Shown here: positions 32,285-40,005 of the stretch, piece after piece | How the letters are laid out: each line of letters begins with the position of its first letter | Position numbering within the stretch: position 1 is the first letter of the stretch | Origin: Gemmatimonadaceae bacterium | Lineage (GTDB): Bacteria; Latescibacterota; UBA2968; UBA8231 | DNA length: 64,000 nt | Direction of reading: 5' to 3' | Assembly (NCBI GenBank): GCA_026706075.1 | Contig: JAPOZM010000088.1 | Coordinates: forward strand, 62,001-126,000 | The notes under the pieces: model-generated | Databases searched by the model: none | What the model was told of the DNA's origin: nothing | Seen by the model: the letters and a program-made list of their open reading frames with translations, nothing else | Program-made: the position numbers and the translations under genes

Positions 32285-33484
32285 ATGAGCTCCCGGCACA
32301 AGTCGACCGAGTTGCAGATCCCCTGGGCGGCCTGGTACGGCAAGGAGCCGCTGACTCTCCGCTTCCCCGAGAGCTGGGAGGTCACGGTCCGGCGGATGCG
32401 CGGGGGGCCCGACATCGGTGACGACGGGATCCGCCGGGCCCTGGCCGGGCCGATCGGGGCGCCCCCTCTGCGGGAGCACGCCAAGGGCCGGTCCAGCGCC
32501 GCGATCCTGGTGGACGATCTGTCCCGGCCCACGCCAGCCTTCCGCGTGGTCCCCTATATCCTCGAAGAGCTGCACGAGGCGGGCATCGACGACGACGGCA
32601 TCACCATCATCTGCGCCCTGGCCGCTCACCGGCCCATGACCCGGGACGACTTCCTCAAGAAGCTCGGCGCCGAGATCGTCGAGCGCTATCGCGTCGTCAA
32701 CCACAACGCCTACGAGAACCTCGAGTTCCTCGGGAACACGAGCCTCGGAGTGCCGGTCTTCGTCAACCGCGACCTGATGGCCTGCCAGGTGCGGATCGCG
32801 GCGGGCATGATCACGCCTCGCGGCGGGATGTTCGGCGGCGGCGCCAAGCTGCTGATTCCCGGGGCCTGCGGCCAGCAGACGATTCTGCTCAACCACCGCT
32901 ACGTCCATGGAGAGGCCTTCCGTCCCCATCTCGACGAGGTGGCGGGGATGGCCGGCGTCGATTACATCGTCAACCCCCTCCTGAACGAGGGTTTGGAGAT
33001 CATGGGCCTCGTGGCCGGCGACGTGACCGCCGCCTTCGAGCAGGGCTGCCGAGTGGGGGGCGAGCTCTACGCTACTCCCATGCCGGCGGCCGGCACGGTG
33101 GACGTGGGCGTCTTCAGCGCCTTCCCGAAAGACACCGAGCTGTGCCAGGCGGGGCTGGCCCTCGTGCCCCTCGGCAGCTGCCCCCACGACCCGATCGCCG
33201 AGGGCGGCACCGTCGTCATCGCCAGCGCCTGCCCGGAGGGGCTCGGCTGGCACTCCGTCCTTGGCCCGGGGACCGCCCTGCGCGCCTCTCCGCAGCCGCC
33301 GGCCCACCGCACGATGCTGTTCTCGAAGGGAGTGAACCCGTACGACTGCCAGGCCTTGTACGGCGAGCACGTCGGCCTGTTCCGGGAATGGGAGGACCTC
33401 ATCGGCCAGTTGCAGGCCATCCACGGCGGGAGCCCCCGGGTGTCGGTCTTCCCCGCGGGGGCCCTGCAGATGGCCGCCACCTGA
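32285..33484 (+). CDS. LarA-like nickel-pincer racemase family protein (DUF2088)
   Basis: A 399-residue protein of the lactate racemase LarA family. VDDLSRPTP is the N-terminal family motif. The residues that hold the nickel-pincer nucleotide and catalyse the reaction appear kept: His in ALAAHRPM, His in VVNHNAYENL, Lys in GGGAKLLIPGACGQ and His in TILLNHRYVHG. Characterised relatives racemise or epimerise 2-hydroxyacids. No larB, larC or larE cofactor genes are in this window. It starts 3 nt after the isomerase stop. Since the neighbours are a sugar isomerase and an SDR, the substrate is probably a sugar acid rather than lactate. Confidence 0.87.
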   Translation: MSSRHKSTELQIPWAAWYGKEPLTLRFPESWEVTVRRMRGGPDIGDDGIRRALAGPIGAPPLREHAKGRSSAAILVDDLSRPTPAFRVVPYILEELHEAGIDDDGITIICALAAHRPMTRDDFLKKLGAEIVERYRVVNHNAYENLEFLGNTSLGVPVFVNRDLMACQVRIAAGMITPRGGMFGGGAKLLIPGACGQQTILLNHRYVHGEAFRPHLDEVAGMAGVDYIVNPLLNEGLEIMGLVAGDVTAAFEQGCRVGGELYATPMPAAGTVDVGVFSAFPKDTELCQAGLALVPLGSCPHDPIAEGGTVVIASACPEGLGWHSVLGPGTALRASPQPPAHRTMLFSKGVNPYDCQALYGEHVGLFREWEDLIGQLQAIHGGSPRVSVFPAGALQMAAT

Positions 33485-33509
33485 GAGTCATGACAGCGAG
33501 GCGGGAAGC

Positions 33510-34286
33510 GTGCCCCCACTGAAGTCCTTCGATCTCGATGGCCGGGTCGTGGCCGTCACCGGCGCCGGCCGCGGGATCGGCCGCACCATCGCTCTCGACG
33601 CGGTCCGCTCGGGCGCACGCGTCGCCATCGGCAGCCGGACGGTCAGCGAACTGGAGAGTCTCCAAGAGAGCATCGAGGCCATGGGGGGGGAGTGCTTCAC
33701 CCACTTCCTCGACGTGACCGACGTCGCCTCCATCGAGGTCTTCTTCGAGGGGGTGGACGCCCACTACAAGGGACTCCACGTCCTGGTGAACAACGCCGGC
33801 TACAACAAGCTCGGGAAGATCCTCGACTACGACGAGGATCTCTACGACCAGATCGTCGCTGCCAACCTCAAGAGCGTGTTCTTCTGCAGCCAGGCGGCGG
33901 CGAAGCGCATGATCGCCCGGGGGGTCCGCGGCAGCATCGTGAACATCTCCTCCCAGGCGGGGGTGGTGGGAGCGCCGGAGCGGGGACCCTATTCGGGAGC
34001 CAAGGGAGGGGTGAACAACCTGACGCGCACGGCGGCCGCCGAATGGGCGGAGCACGGGATCCGGGTCAATGCCGTGGCCCCCACGGTGACCCGGTCGCCC
34101 CTGGCCCAGAAAGCCATGGAGGACAGCCAGGCCTTCGCCGACGCCGTGAAGACCAAGAACCTCCTTCGCGGCGATCTGGCAGAGCCGGAGGAGATCTCCG
34201 CACCGGTGATCTTCCTGGCCTCCGATGCCGCCAGCATGGTCACCGGCCACGTCCTGGTGGTCGACGGGGGGTGGACCATCGTCTGA
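33510..34286 (+). CDS. Short-chain dehydrogenase/reductase (SDR)
   Basis: A 258-residue classical SDR. The cofactor motif is VVAVTGAGRGIGRTIALD, then VLVNNAGYN; the catalytic residues are Ser in IVNISSQAG and Tyr/Lys in PYSGAKGGVN, and the C-terminal VVDGGW is typical. It reduces or oxidises an alcohol with NAD(P). GTG 33510 follows the LarA-like stop by 25 nt. Its 3' end overlaps the convergent peptidase gene by 47 nt. Confidence 0.88.
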   Translation: MPPLKSFDLDGRVVAVTGAGRGIGRTIALDAVRSGARVAIGSRTVSELESLQESIEAMGGECFTHFLDVTDVASIEVFFEGVDAHYKGLHVLVNNAGYNKLGKILDYDEDLYDQIVAANLKSVFFCSQAAAKRMIARGVRGSIVNISSQAGVVGAPERGPYSGAKGGVNNLTRTAAAEWAEHGIRVNAVAPTVTRSPLAQKAMEDSQAFADAVKTKNLLRGDLAEPEEISAPVIFLASDAASMVTGHVLVVDGGWTIV

Positions 34287-35472
34287 CGGGGCGGGGTCCG
34301 CACGGCGGCGGCGAACCGCGGTCCCAACCCATCAAGGGCCGCTCCGAGGCGCCTGGAGCGGTCGCCCGCAGTCTCTCCCCCTGCCAGCCTCGGCGTGCCT
34401 CCAGAAGCGCGTCCAGCTCCCCGACGGCCGATGCCTTGGCGGACTGCGGATCCCTTGCCAGTTGGGCGAGCAGCTCCACGAGGGAGGCGGCGTCTTCCAC
34501 GGCGACGGCTTCGGCCCTCAGCTTCTTCCCGCCGCGGTTGTGGTAGTTCTCCAGGGGCAGGGCCACCGCACCGGCCCTCAGGCCCGCCCGGCAAAGGGCC
34601 GTCGCTTCGCACGTTCCTCCATCCATCAGCCGGCGCTGATAACGGAAGGTGGGCCGCTGACTTCCGAGATCCTCGGCCGCCCCGGCCAGGGCGGCGGTGA
34701 CGGCAGCGTCGAAGAGCCAGCGGCGATCACCGACCCGGATCACGGGGCCGTCGCCGAGGGGGGCACCCGCCAGGCTGGAGGAGCACTCGATGTTCACATA
34801 CAGGGGATTCCGGTCGAGGTACCCGCCGTCGAGGGCGGCGAGCATCCCCCCGAAGCCGGTCTCCTCGGCCCGGGTCAGCAGAACGCCGATGCCGGCGGCC
34901 GGATCGGCGCGCAGGGCCTCGAGGACCGACAGGGCCACGGCCACGCCGGCCAGGTCGTCGCAGGCGCGGCCGGAGAGTCTTCCGCCGGACAACTCGAAGC
35001 CGGGCAGATCCCAGGTTGCGAAGATTTCTCCCGCCCTGGCCCCCGGAACCGGATCGTCCAGGCGCACCCGAAAGGCGGGCCGGCCGCCGGGGTCGCCCGG
35101 AGCACCCTCCTCCAGATAGGCCAGCACCCTCCCGCGGGCGATGGGCCGGGTGGACTGGTGGTCGTGCACCAGCACGCCTGCCCCCCTGGTCAGTTCGGTG
35201 GGAATGCCGCCCAGCGAGTGGAAGAACCAATCGCCGCCGTCGCCGGCGGCCAGTGCCAGCCCGGGATGATCGAGGTGAGCGGTGAGGACGATTCCCGGAG
35301 CTGCCGCGCCCAGACGCAGGTGGAGGTTTCCGAAGGGGTCGGACAGGCAGTGGAGATCGGGCCGCTCCGCCGCATACCGCTCCATCTCCGCCAGGACGAG
35401 GTGCTCGTGGAAGGGCGCGGTGGGAATGGGGACGAACCGCCGGGCCACGTCCAGGTAGAGATCGGCAAGCAT
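34240..35472 (-). CDS. M42-type (M28/M42 clan) metallopeptidase
   Basis: A 410-residue aminopeptidase-like protein. The metal-binding pattern of clan MH is visible: His/Asp in LTAHLDHPGL, Asp in GRACDDLAGVA, the catalytic Glu pair in LTRAEETGFGGM, then NIECSSSL and a late ENYHNRG that supplies the last His. An inserted beta domain lies after the first His as in M42 peptidases. The last 45 or so residues, Arg/Pro-rich, are read from the antisense of the SDR end and look unselected. It is divergent from the OPT-like operon and so may share its regulation. Confidence 0.82.
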   Translation of the reverse strand: MLADLYLDVARRFVPIPTAPFHEHLVLAEMERYAAERPDLHCLSDPFGNLHLRLGAAAPGIVLTAHLDHPGLALAAGDGGDWFFHSLGGIPTELTRGAGVLVHDHQSTRPIARGRVLAYLEEGAPGDPGGRPAFRVRLDDPVPGARAGEIFATWDLPGFELSGGRLSGRACDDLAGVAVALSVLEALRADPAAGIGVLLTRAEETGFGGMLAALDGGYLDRNPLYVNIECSSSLAGAPLGDGPVIRVGDRRWLFDAAVTAALAGAAEDLGSQRPTFRYQRRLMDGGTCEATALCRAGLRAGAVALPLENYHNRGGKKLRAEAVAVEDAASLVELLAQLARDPQSAKASAVGELDALLEARRGWQGERLRATAPGASERPLMGWDRGSPPPCGPRPVRRWSTPRRPPGRGR

Positions 35473-35539
35473 TTGGATACCACCTGTTCCAGGGGTGTTG
35501 GGGATAGGGTACCCGGAGGATGTCCGGGGTCAAGCGCGA

Positions 35540-35569
35540 TTGGTTCGGTGGAGTCGGGGCGCCTACCTT
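35540..35569 (+). promoter_or_regulatory. Candidate promoter for the OPT-like/pseudo-M28-FtsX operon
   Basis: TTGGTT (35540-35545), 18-nt spacer, TACCTT (35564-35569), 35 nt before GTG 35604. The 131-bp gap also separates the divergent peptidase gene. Confidence 0.4.
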
Positions 35570-35603
35570 GGTGCCGTTCCACCCGGTCGGGAGGCCCGGC
35601 TTT

Positions 35604-37760
35604 GTGAGACGGGACATACCACAGGAGTACAGCGACCACCTGGCCACGCGCCGGGAGCGCGTGCTGGGCGGCGGAGGCGAGCGGCTTTCCTTCCGCGCCT
35701 TCTGGGTCGGCGGCTTCCTCTCCTTCTTCCTCGCCGTGGGCGCGCCCTACGGCAACATGATCATCCGCGGCTCCTACATGGCCCTCGACTTCAGCACCCC
35801 GGGGGCGATTTTCCTCTTCCTGTTCCTCATCGGCCTTCTCAACTGCGCCTTCAAGCTCGCCCGCCACCCTGGGGTTGCCATCGGCCTCGCCGGCTCGGCC
35901 ACGGCGGGATGGCTGATCGTCTACAGGACCGCCATCACCGATCTCGACTTCTACTCCCCGGGTCTGATGCTGGCCACCTTCCTGGTCCTGACCACCTGGC
36001 TCAACCTGCCGGTGGTGCTCCGCGGCGGGAGCCTGGCCCTGAACCGGTCCGAACTGGTCCTGGTCTACGCCATGCTCCTCATCGTCTCCGCCCTGTGCAC
36101 CATGGGGCTCGGCGAGCAGATCCTGCCCGTCATCACGGCGATCTTCTACTTCGCCTCGCCGGAGAACCAGTGGGCGGAGAAGCTCTTTCCCCACCTGCCG
36201 CAGCGGGCGATGGTGAACGACGGCACGGACAGCCGACTGTTCTACGAGGGACTCTCCGGTCCGGAGGAGGCGATTCCCTACGAGTCCTGGGTGGAGCCCC
36301 TCATGTGGTGGGGGATCTTCCTGCTGGCCCTGTACGTGATGATGGTCTCGGTGGCCGTGATCCTCCGCCGCCAGTGGATGGAGCGCGAGCGCCTGGCCTA
36401 CCCGATCGCGCAGGTGGGCCTCTCGATGATCCGCTCCGAGCACCCCGAGCGGGCGGTGAACGGCTTCTTCAAGCAGCCCCTCATGTGGCTGGGGGCCGCC
36501 CTGCCCCTGATCGTGGGCAGTCTGACGGCCCTGCACCGCTACTACCCGGAAGTGCCGGTCATGCCGACGAGGTGGACCCTGGGCTTTGTCGGCCTCCAGA
36601 GCCTGCAACTGCAGATCAGCTTCGCAATGCTGGGGTTCTCGTACTTCATCAACGCCAACATCGCCGCCGGCATCTGGTTCTTCCACCTGTTCTCGAAGGT
36701 GGAGAAGCAGGCCCTGCTTCTGACCGGCCTGCAGTCGACGCAAAAGATCAGCTTCGGCGTCTCCGACTACCCCTTCCTCGGCTACCAGGGGGTGGGAGCT
36801 CTCCTGGCCATGGTGGTCGTCGGCCTGTGGGTGGGCCGCGAGCACTTTCGGCGGGTGCTGCTCAAGGCCGTCGGCCGGGCCCCCGACGTGAGGGACGACG
36901 ACGAGATCCTCCCCTACCGGGGGGCCGTGGTCGGCGCCCTGGGCGGCACCGGCGTCATGGCGGCCTGGCTGTGGTACATGGGGACCCCCCTCTGGGTGGC
37001 CCTGCTCTTCGTCGTGGTGGCGATCCTGATCTTCATCGGTATCACCCGGATCGTGGCCGAGGCCGGCCTGGCGGCGATCCGCGCGCCGATGATCGCCAGC
37101 GAGCTGTTGGTGCAGGGCATGGGCTCCTCCCTGGTCGGCCCCGCGGGGGTGATGAACCTCTCCCTCACCTACATCTGGGCGGCCGACATCCGCGTATTCG
37201 TCATGGCCACGGCGTCCAACGCCCTGAAGATGATCGAGGAGATGGAGCCCCGGAACCGGCGAATCGTGTTCTGGGCGATGATCGCGGCCATGTTCATCGG
37301 CGCCGCCGGATCCCTGTGGATGATCTTCCACATGGCCTACCGCCACGGGGGCATCAACCTGGCGAGCTGGTTCTTTCAGGGCCTGCCCCGGACCGCGTAC
37401 GATGCGGCCCTGCGCAACCTGGAGCCCGAGGGAACGTACTGGCCGGGCCTCGGTTTCTTCGGAGGCGGCGCCGCCGCCATGGTTGCCATGATGTGGCTTC
37501 GCCAGCGCCTGCCCTGGTGGCCCGTCCATCCCATCGGCTTTCCCATCGGCGCCAACAGCATGATGAACTACGTCTGGTTCAACGTCTTCGTTGCCTGGCT
37601 GGTGAAGCGCACCGTGCTGCGCTACGGAGGCGCCAATGCCTACCAAGGCAGCCAGCACTTCTTCCTGGGCCTGATCGCCGGCCAGGTCCTGTGCAACGGC
37701 CTGTGGCTGGTGATCGACTACTTCACCGGCAAGGTGGGGAACTCCATCTTCTGGATATGA
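35604..37760 (+). CDS. OPT-like multi-pass membrane protein (DUF6785 type), copy 1
   Basis: A 718-residue polytopic protein with about 14-16 hydrophobic segments. It resembles oligopeptide-transporter-like proteins: FRAFWVGGFLSFFLAVGAPY at the start, LNRSELVLVYAMLLIVSAL, RERLAYPIAQVGLSMI after an early helix cluster, and late FWAMIAAMFIGAAGSLWMI. GTG 35604 has a GGGAGG site and gives the same length as its paralogue; the frame is open 28 codons farther upstream but those codons have no such context. It shares most of its sequence, about four in five residues by eye, with the next gene, differing mainly in a loop near residues 310-335. Family substrate is unknown. DUF assignment is from memory. 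Confidence 0.82.
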   Translation: MRRDIPQEYSDHLATRRERVLGGGGERLSFRAFWVGGFLSFFLAVGAPYGNMIIRGSYMALDFSTPGAIFLFLFLIGLLNCAFKLARHPGVAIGLAGSATAGWLIVYRTAITDLDFYSPGLMLATFLVLTTWLNLPVVLRGGSLALNRSELVLVYAMLLIVSALCTMGLGEQILPVITAIFYFASPENQWAEKLFPHLPQRAMVNDGTDSRLFYEGLSGPEEAIPYESWVEPLMWWGIFLLALYVMMVSVAVILRRQWMERERLAYPIAQVGLSMIRSEHPERAVNGFFKQPLMWLGAALPLIVGSLTALHRYYPEVPVMPTRWTLGFVGLQSLQLQISFAMLGFSYFINANIAAGIWFFHLFSKVEKQALLLTGLQSTQKISFGVSDYPFLGYQGVGALLAMVVVGLWVGREHFRRVLLKAVGRAPDVRDDDEILPYRGAVVGALGGTGVMAAWLWYMGTPLWVALLFVVVAILIFIGITRIVAEAGLAAIRAPMIASELLVQGMGSSLVGPAGVMNLSLTYIWAADIRVFVMATASNALKMIEEMEPRNRRIVFWAMIAAMFIGAAGSLWMIFHMAYRHGGINLASWFFQGLPRTAYDAALRNLEPEGTYWPGLGFFGGGAAAMVAMMWLRQRLPWWPVHPIGFPIGANSMMNYVWFNVFVAWLVKRTVLRYGGANAYQGSQHFFLGLIAGQVLCNGLWLVIDYFTGKVGNSIFWI

Positions 37761-37851
37761 AGGGCGCGATGGAGAGCAACGGGATGCGCCTTCGCAGCGC
37801 ACCCGAGGATTCCGGGACCTGGCCGGGGGCGGCCGGGAGTCGGCGCATCCG

Positions 37852-40005
37852 GTGAACAGAGCGATCCCGCAGGAGTACGGCGAGCACCTGGCCGAGCGCC
37901 GGGAGCGCGTCCTGGGCGGCGGCGAGCGCCTCTCCTTCCGCGCCTTCTGGGTCGGCGGTTTCCTCTCCTTCTTCCTGGCCGTGGGCGCCCCCTACGGCAA
38001 CATGATTCTCCGCGGGTCCTTCATGGCCATGGACTTCAGCACCCCGGGGGCGATCTTCCTCTTCCTCTTCCTCATCGGCCTTCTCAACTGCGCCCTCAAG
38101 CTCGCCCGGCGGCCCTCCGTGGCCCTCGGCCTGGCGGCTTCGTCCACGGCGGCGTGGCTGGTGGTCTACAGGCCGGCCCTCGGCAACCTCGACTTCTACT
38201 CCCCGGGCCTGATGATGGCCACCTTCCTGGTCCTGACCACCTGGCTCAACCTGCCCGTGGTGCTCCGCGGCGGCAGCCTGGCCCTGAACCGCTCGGAACT
38301 GGTCCTGGTCTACGCCATGCTGCTCATTGTCTCGGCCCTGTGCACCATGGGCCTGGCCGAGCAGTTCCTACCCATCGTCACGGCGATGTTCTATTTCGCC
38401 ACCCCGGAGAACCGCTGGGCCGAGAAGCTCTTTCCCCACCTGCCGGAGGGGGTGATGGTCGACGACGGCACGGACAGCCGCCTGTTCTACGAGGGCCTGT
38501 CAGGTCCCGAGGAGGCGATTCCATACGCCTCCTGGGTAGAGCCTCTCCTGTGGTGGGGGGTCTTCCTGCTGGCCCTGTACGTGATGATGGTATCGGTGGC
38601 GGTGATCCTTCGGCGCCAGTGGATGGATCGGGAACGCCTGGCCTACCCGATCGCCCAGGTGGGCCTCGCCATGATCCGCTCCGAGCACGCCGACCGTGCG
38701 GTGAACGGCTTCTTCAAGCGACCCGTCATGTGGCTGGGGGCGGCCCTGCCCCTTGCCCAGGGCAGCTTGCGGGGGCTGAAGTTCTACGAAGTGCCGGTGC
38801 CCACGACGCGCCTGGAGTGGAATCTCCCTTTCATCGGCCGCCAGACCCTGCATCTGAGCGTCAACTTCGCCGTCCTCGGCTTCTCGTATTTCATCAACGC
38901 CAACATCGCCGCCGGCATCTGGTTCTTCCACCTCATCTCGACTGCGGAAAAGCAGTTGCTCATCCTCACCGGGCTGCAGTCGTCCCAGAAGATCGGTCTC
39001 GGCGTCTCCGACTACCCCTTTCTCGGGTACCAGGGGGTGGGGGCGCTGCTGGCCATGGTGGTGGCCGGCCTGTGGGTGGGCCGCGAGCACTACTGGCGGG
39101 TCCTGCGCAAGGCCGTCGGACTGGCCCCCGAAGTCCGCGACGACGACGAGATCCTCTCCTACCGGGGCGCCGTGGCCGGGGCCCTGGGGGGCACCGCCGT
39201 CATGACCGCCTGGCTGTCGTACATGGGGACCCCCATGTGGGTGACCCTGCTCTTTCTGCTCGTGGCGGTGCTGATCTTCATCGGAATCACGAGGATCGTG
39301 ACGGAGGCCGGCCTGGCGGTCGTCCGCGGGCCTATGATCGCCGGCGACCTCGTGGTGCAGGGAGTCGGTTCCTCCCTGATCGGCCCCGCGGCGGTGGTGA
39401 ACCTCTCCCTGGCCCACGTCTGGGCCGCCGACATCCGTGTCTTCGTCATGGGCACCGCCTCCAACGCCCTGAAGATGATCGAGGAGATGGAGCCCCGGAA
39501 CCGCCGCACCGTTTTCTGGTGCATGATCGCCGCCCTCTTCATCGGCGCCGCCGGCTCCCTGTGGATGATCTTCCACATGGCCTATCTCCACGGGGCCCTC
39601 AACCTGAACGGCTGGTTCTTCCAGGGGTTGCCCAGGTACGCCTACGATGCGGCCCTGCGCAACATCGAGCCCCAGGGGACCTACTGGCCCGGGGTGGGCT
39701 TCTTCGGCGCCGGAGCCGCCGCCATGGTCACCCTCATGTGGCTGCGCCACCGGCTGCCCTGGTGGCCCGTCCATCCCATCGGCCTGCCCATCGGCGCCAC
39801 CCCCATGATGAACCGCCTCTGGTTCAATGTCTTCGTGGCCTGGGTCGTCAAGCTAGGCGTCCTGCGGTACGGCGGCGCCAGCGGCTACCAGAAGAGTCAG
39901 CCCTTCTTTCTCGGGTTGATCAGCGGCCAGGTCCTGTGCAGTGGGGGCTGGCTGGTGATCGACTACTTCACAGGCGCCGTGGGGAACTACCTTTACGAGA
40001 TATGA
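37852..40005 (+). CDS. OPT-like multi-pass membrane protein (DUF6785 type), copy 2
   Basis: A 717-residue tandem paralogue of the preceding gene, colinear over its length: same FWVGGFLSFFLAVGAPYGNM opening, same RERLAYPIAQVGLAMI and same MKMIEEMEPRNRR-type loop (KMIEEMEPRNRRTVFW). The most different region is the extracytoplasmic loop after FKRPVMWLGAALPLAQGSL, where copy 2 carries KFYEVPVPTTRLEWN. This could be the substrate-selecting part. The stop overlaps the next start as ATGA. The gap to copy 1 is 91 nt with no visible promoter, so all four genes are probably one transcript. Confidence 0.82.
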   Translation: MNRAIPQEYGEHLAERRERVLGGGERLSFRAFWVGGFLSFFLAVGAPYGNMILRGSFMAMDFSTPGAIFLFLFLIGLLNCALKLARRPSVALGLAASSTAAWLVVYRPALGNLDFYSPGLMMATFLVLTTWLNLPVVLRGGSLALNRSELVLVYAMLLIVSALCTMGLAEQFLPIVTAMFYFATPENRWAEKLFPHLPEGVMVDDGTDSRLFYEGLSGPEEAIPYASWVEPLLWWGVFLLALYVMMVSVAVILRRQWMDRERLAYPIAQVGLAMIRSEHADRAVNGFFKRPVMWLGAALPLAQGSLRGLKFYEVPVPTTRLEWNLPFIGRQTLHLSVNFAVLGFSYFINANIAAGIWFFHLISTAEKQLLILTGLQSSQKIGLGVSDYPFLGYQGVGALLAMVVAGLWVGREHYWRVLRKAVGLAPEVRDDDEILSYRGAVAGALGGTAVMTAWLSYMGTPMWVTLLFLLVAVLIFIGITRIVTEAGLAVVRGPMIAGDLVVQGVGSSLIGPAAVVNLSLAHVWAADIRVFVMGTASNALKMIEEMEPRNRRTVFWCMIAALFIGAAGSLWMIFHMAYLHGALNLNGWFFQGLPRYAYDAALRNIEPQGTYWPGVGFFGAGAAAMVTLMWLRHRLPWWPVHPIGLPIGATPMMNRLWFNVFVAWVVKLGVLRYGGASGYQKSQPFFLGLISGQVLCSGGWLVIDYFTGAVGNYLYEI

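Noticed and set aside
35190-37802. An 870-codon open frame antisense to the first OPT-like gene
   Set aside because: Its translation is low-complexity (His, Gly, Pro, Asp, Arg) with no domain, and it is the mirror of a well-supported membrane protein. Long antisense frames are common in GC-rich DNA.
38154-40001. Upstream extension of the fusion protein frame by about 616 codons
   Set aside because: The extension is out of frame inside the second OPT-like gene and Arg/Pro-rich; the true start is ATG 40002, which overlaps the previous stop and begins a signal peptide.
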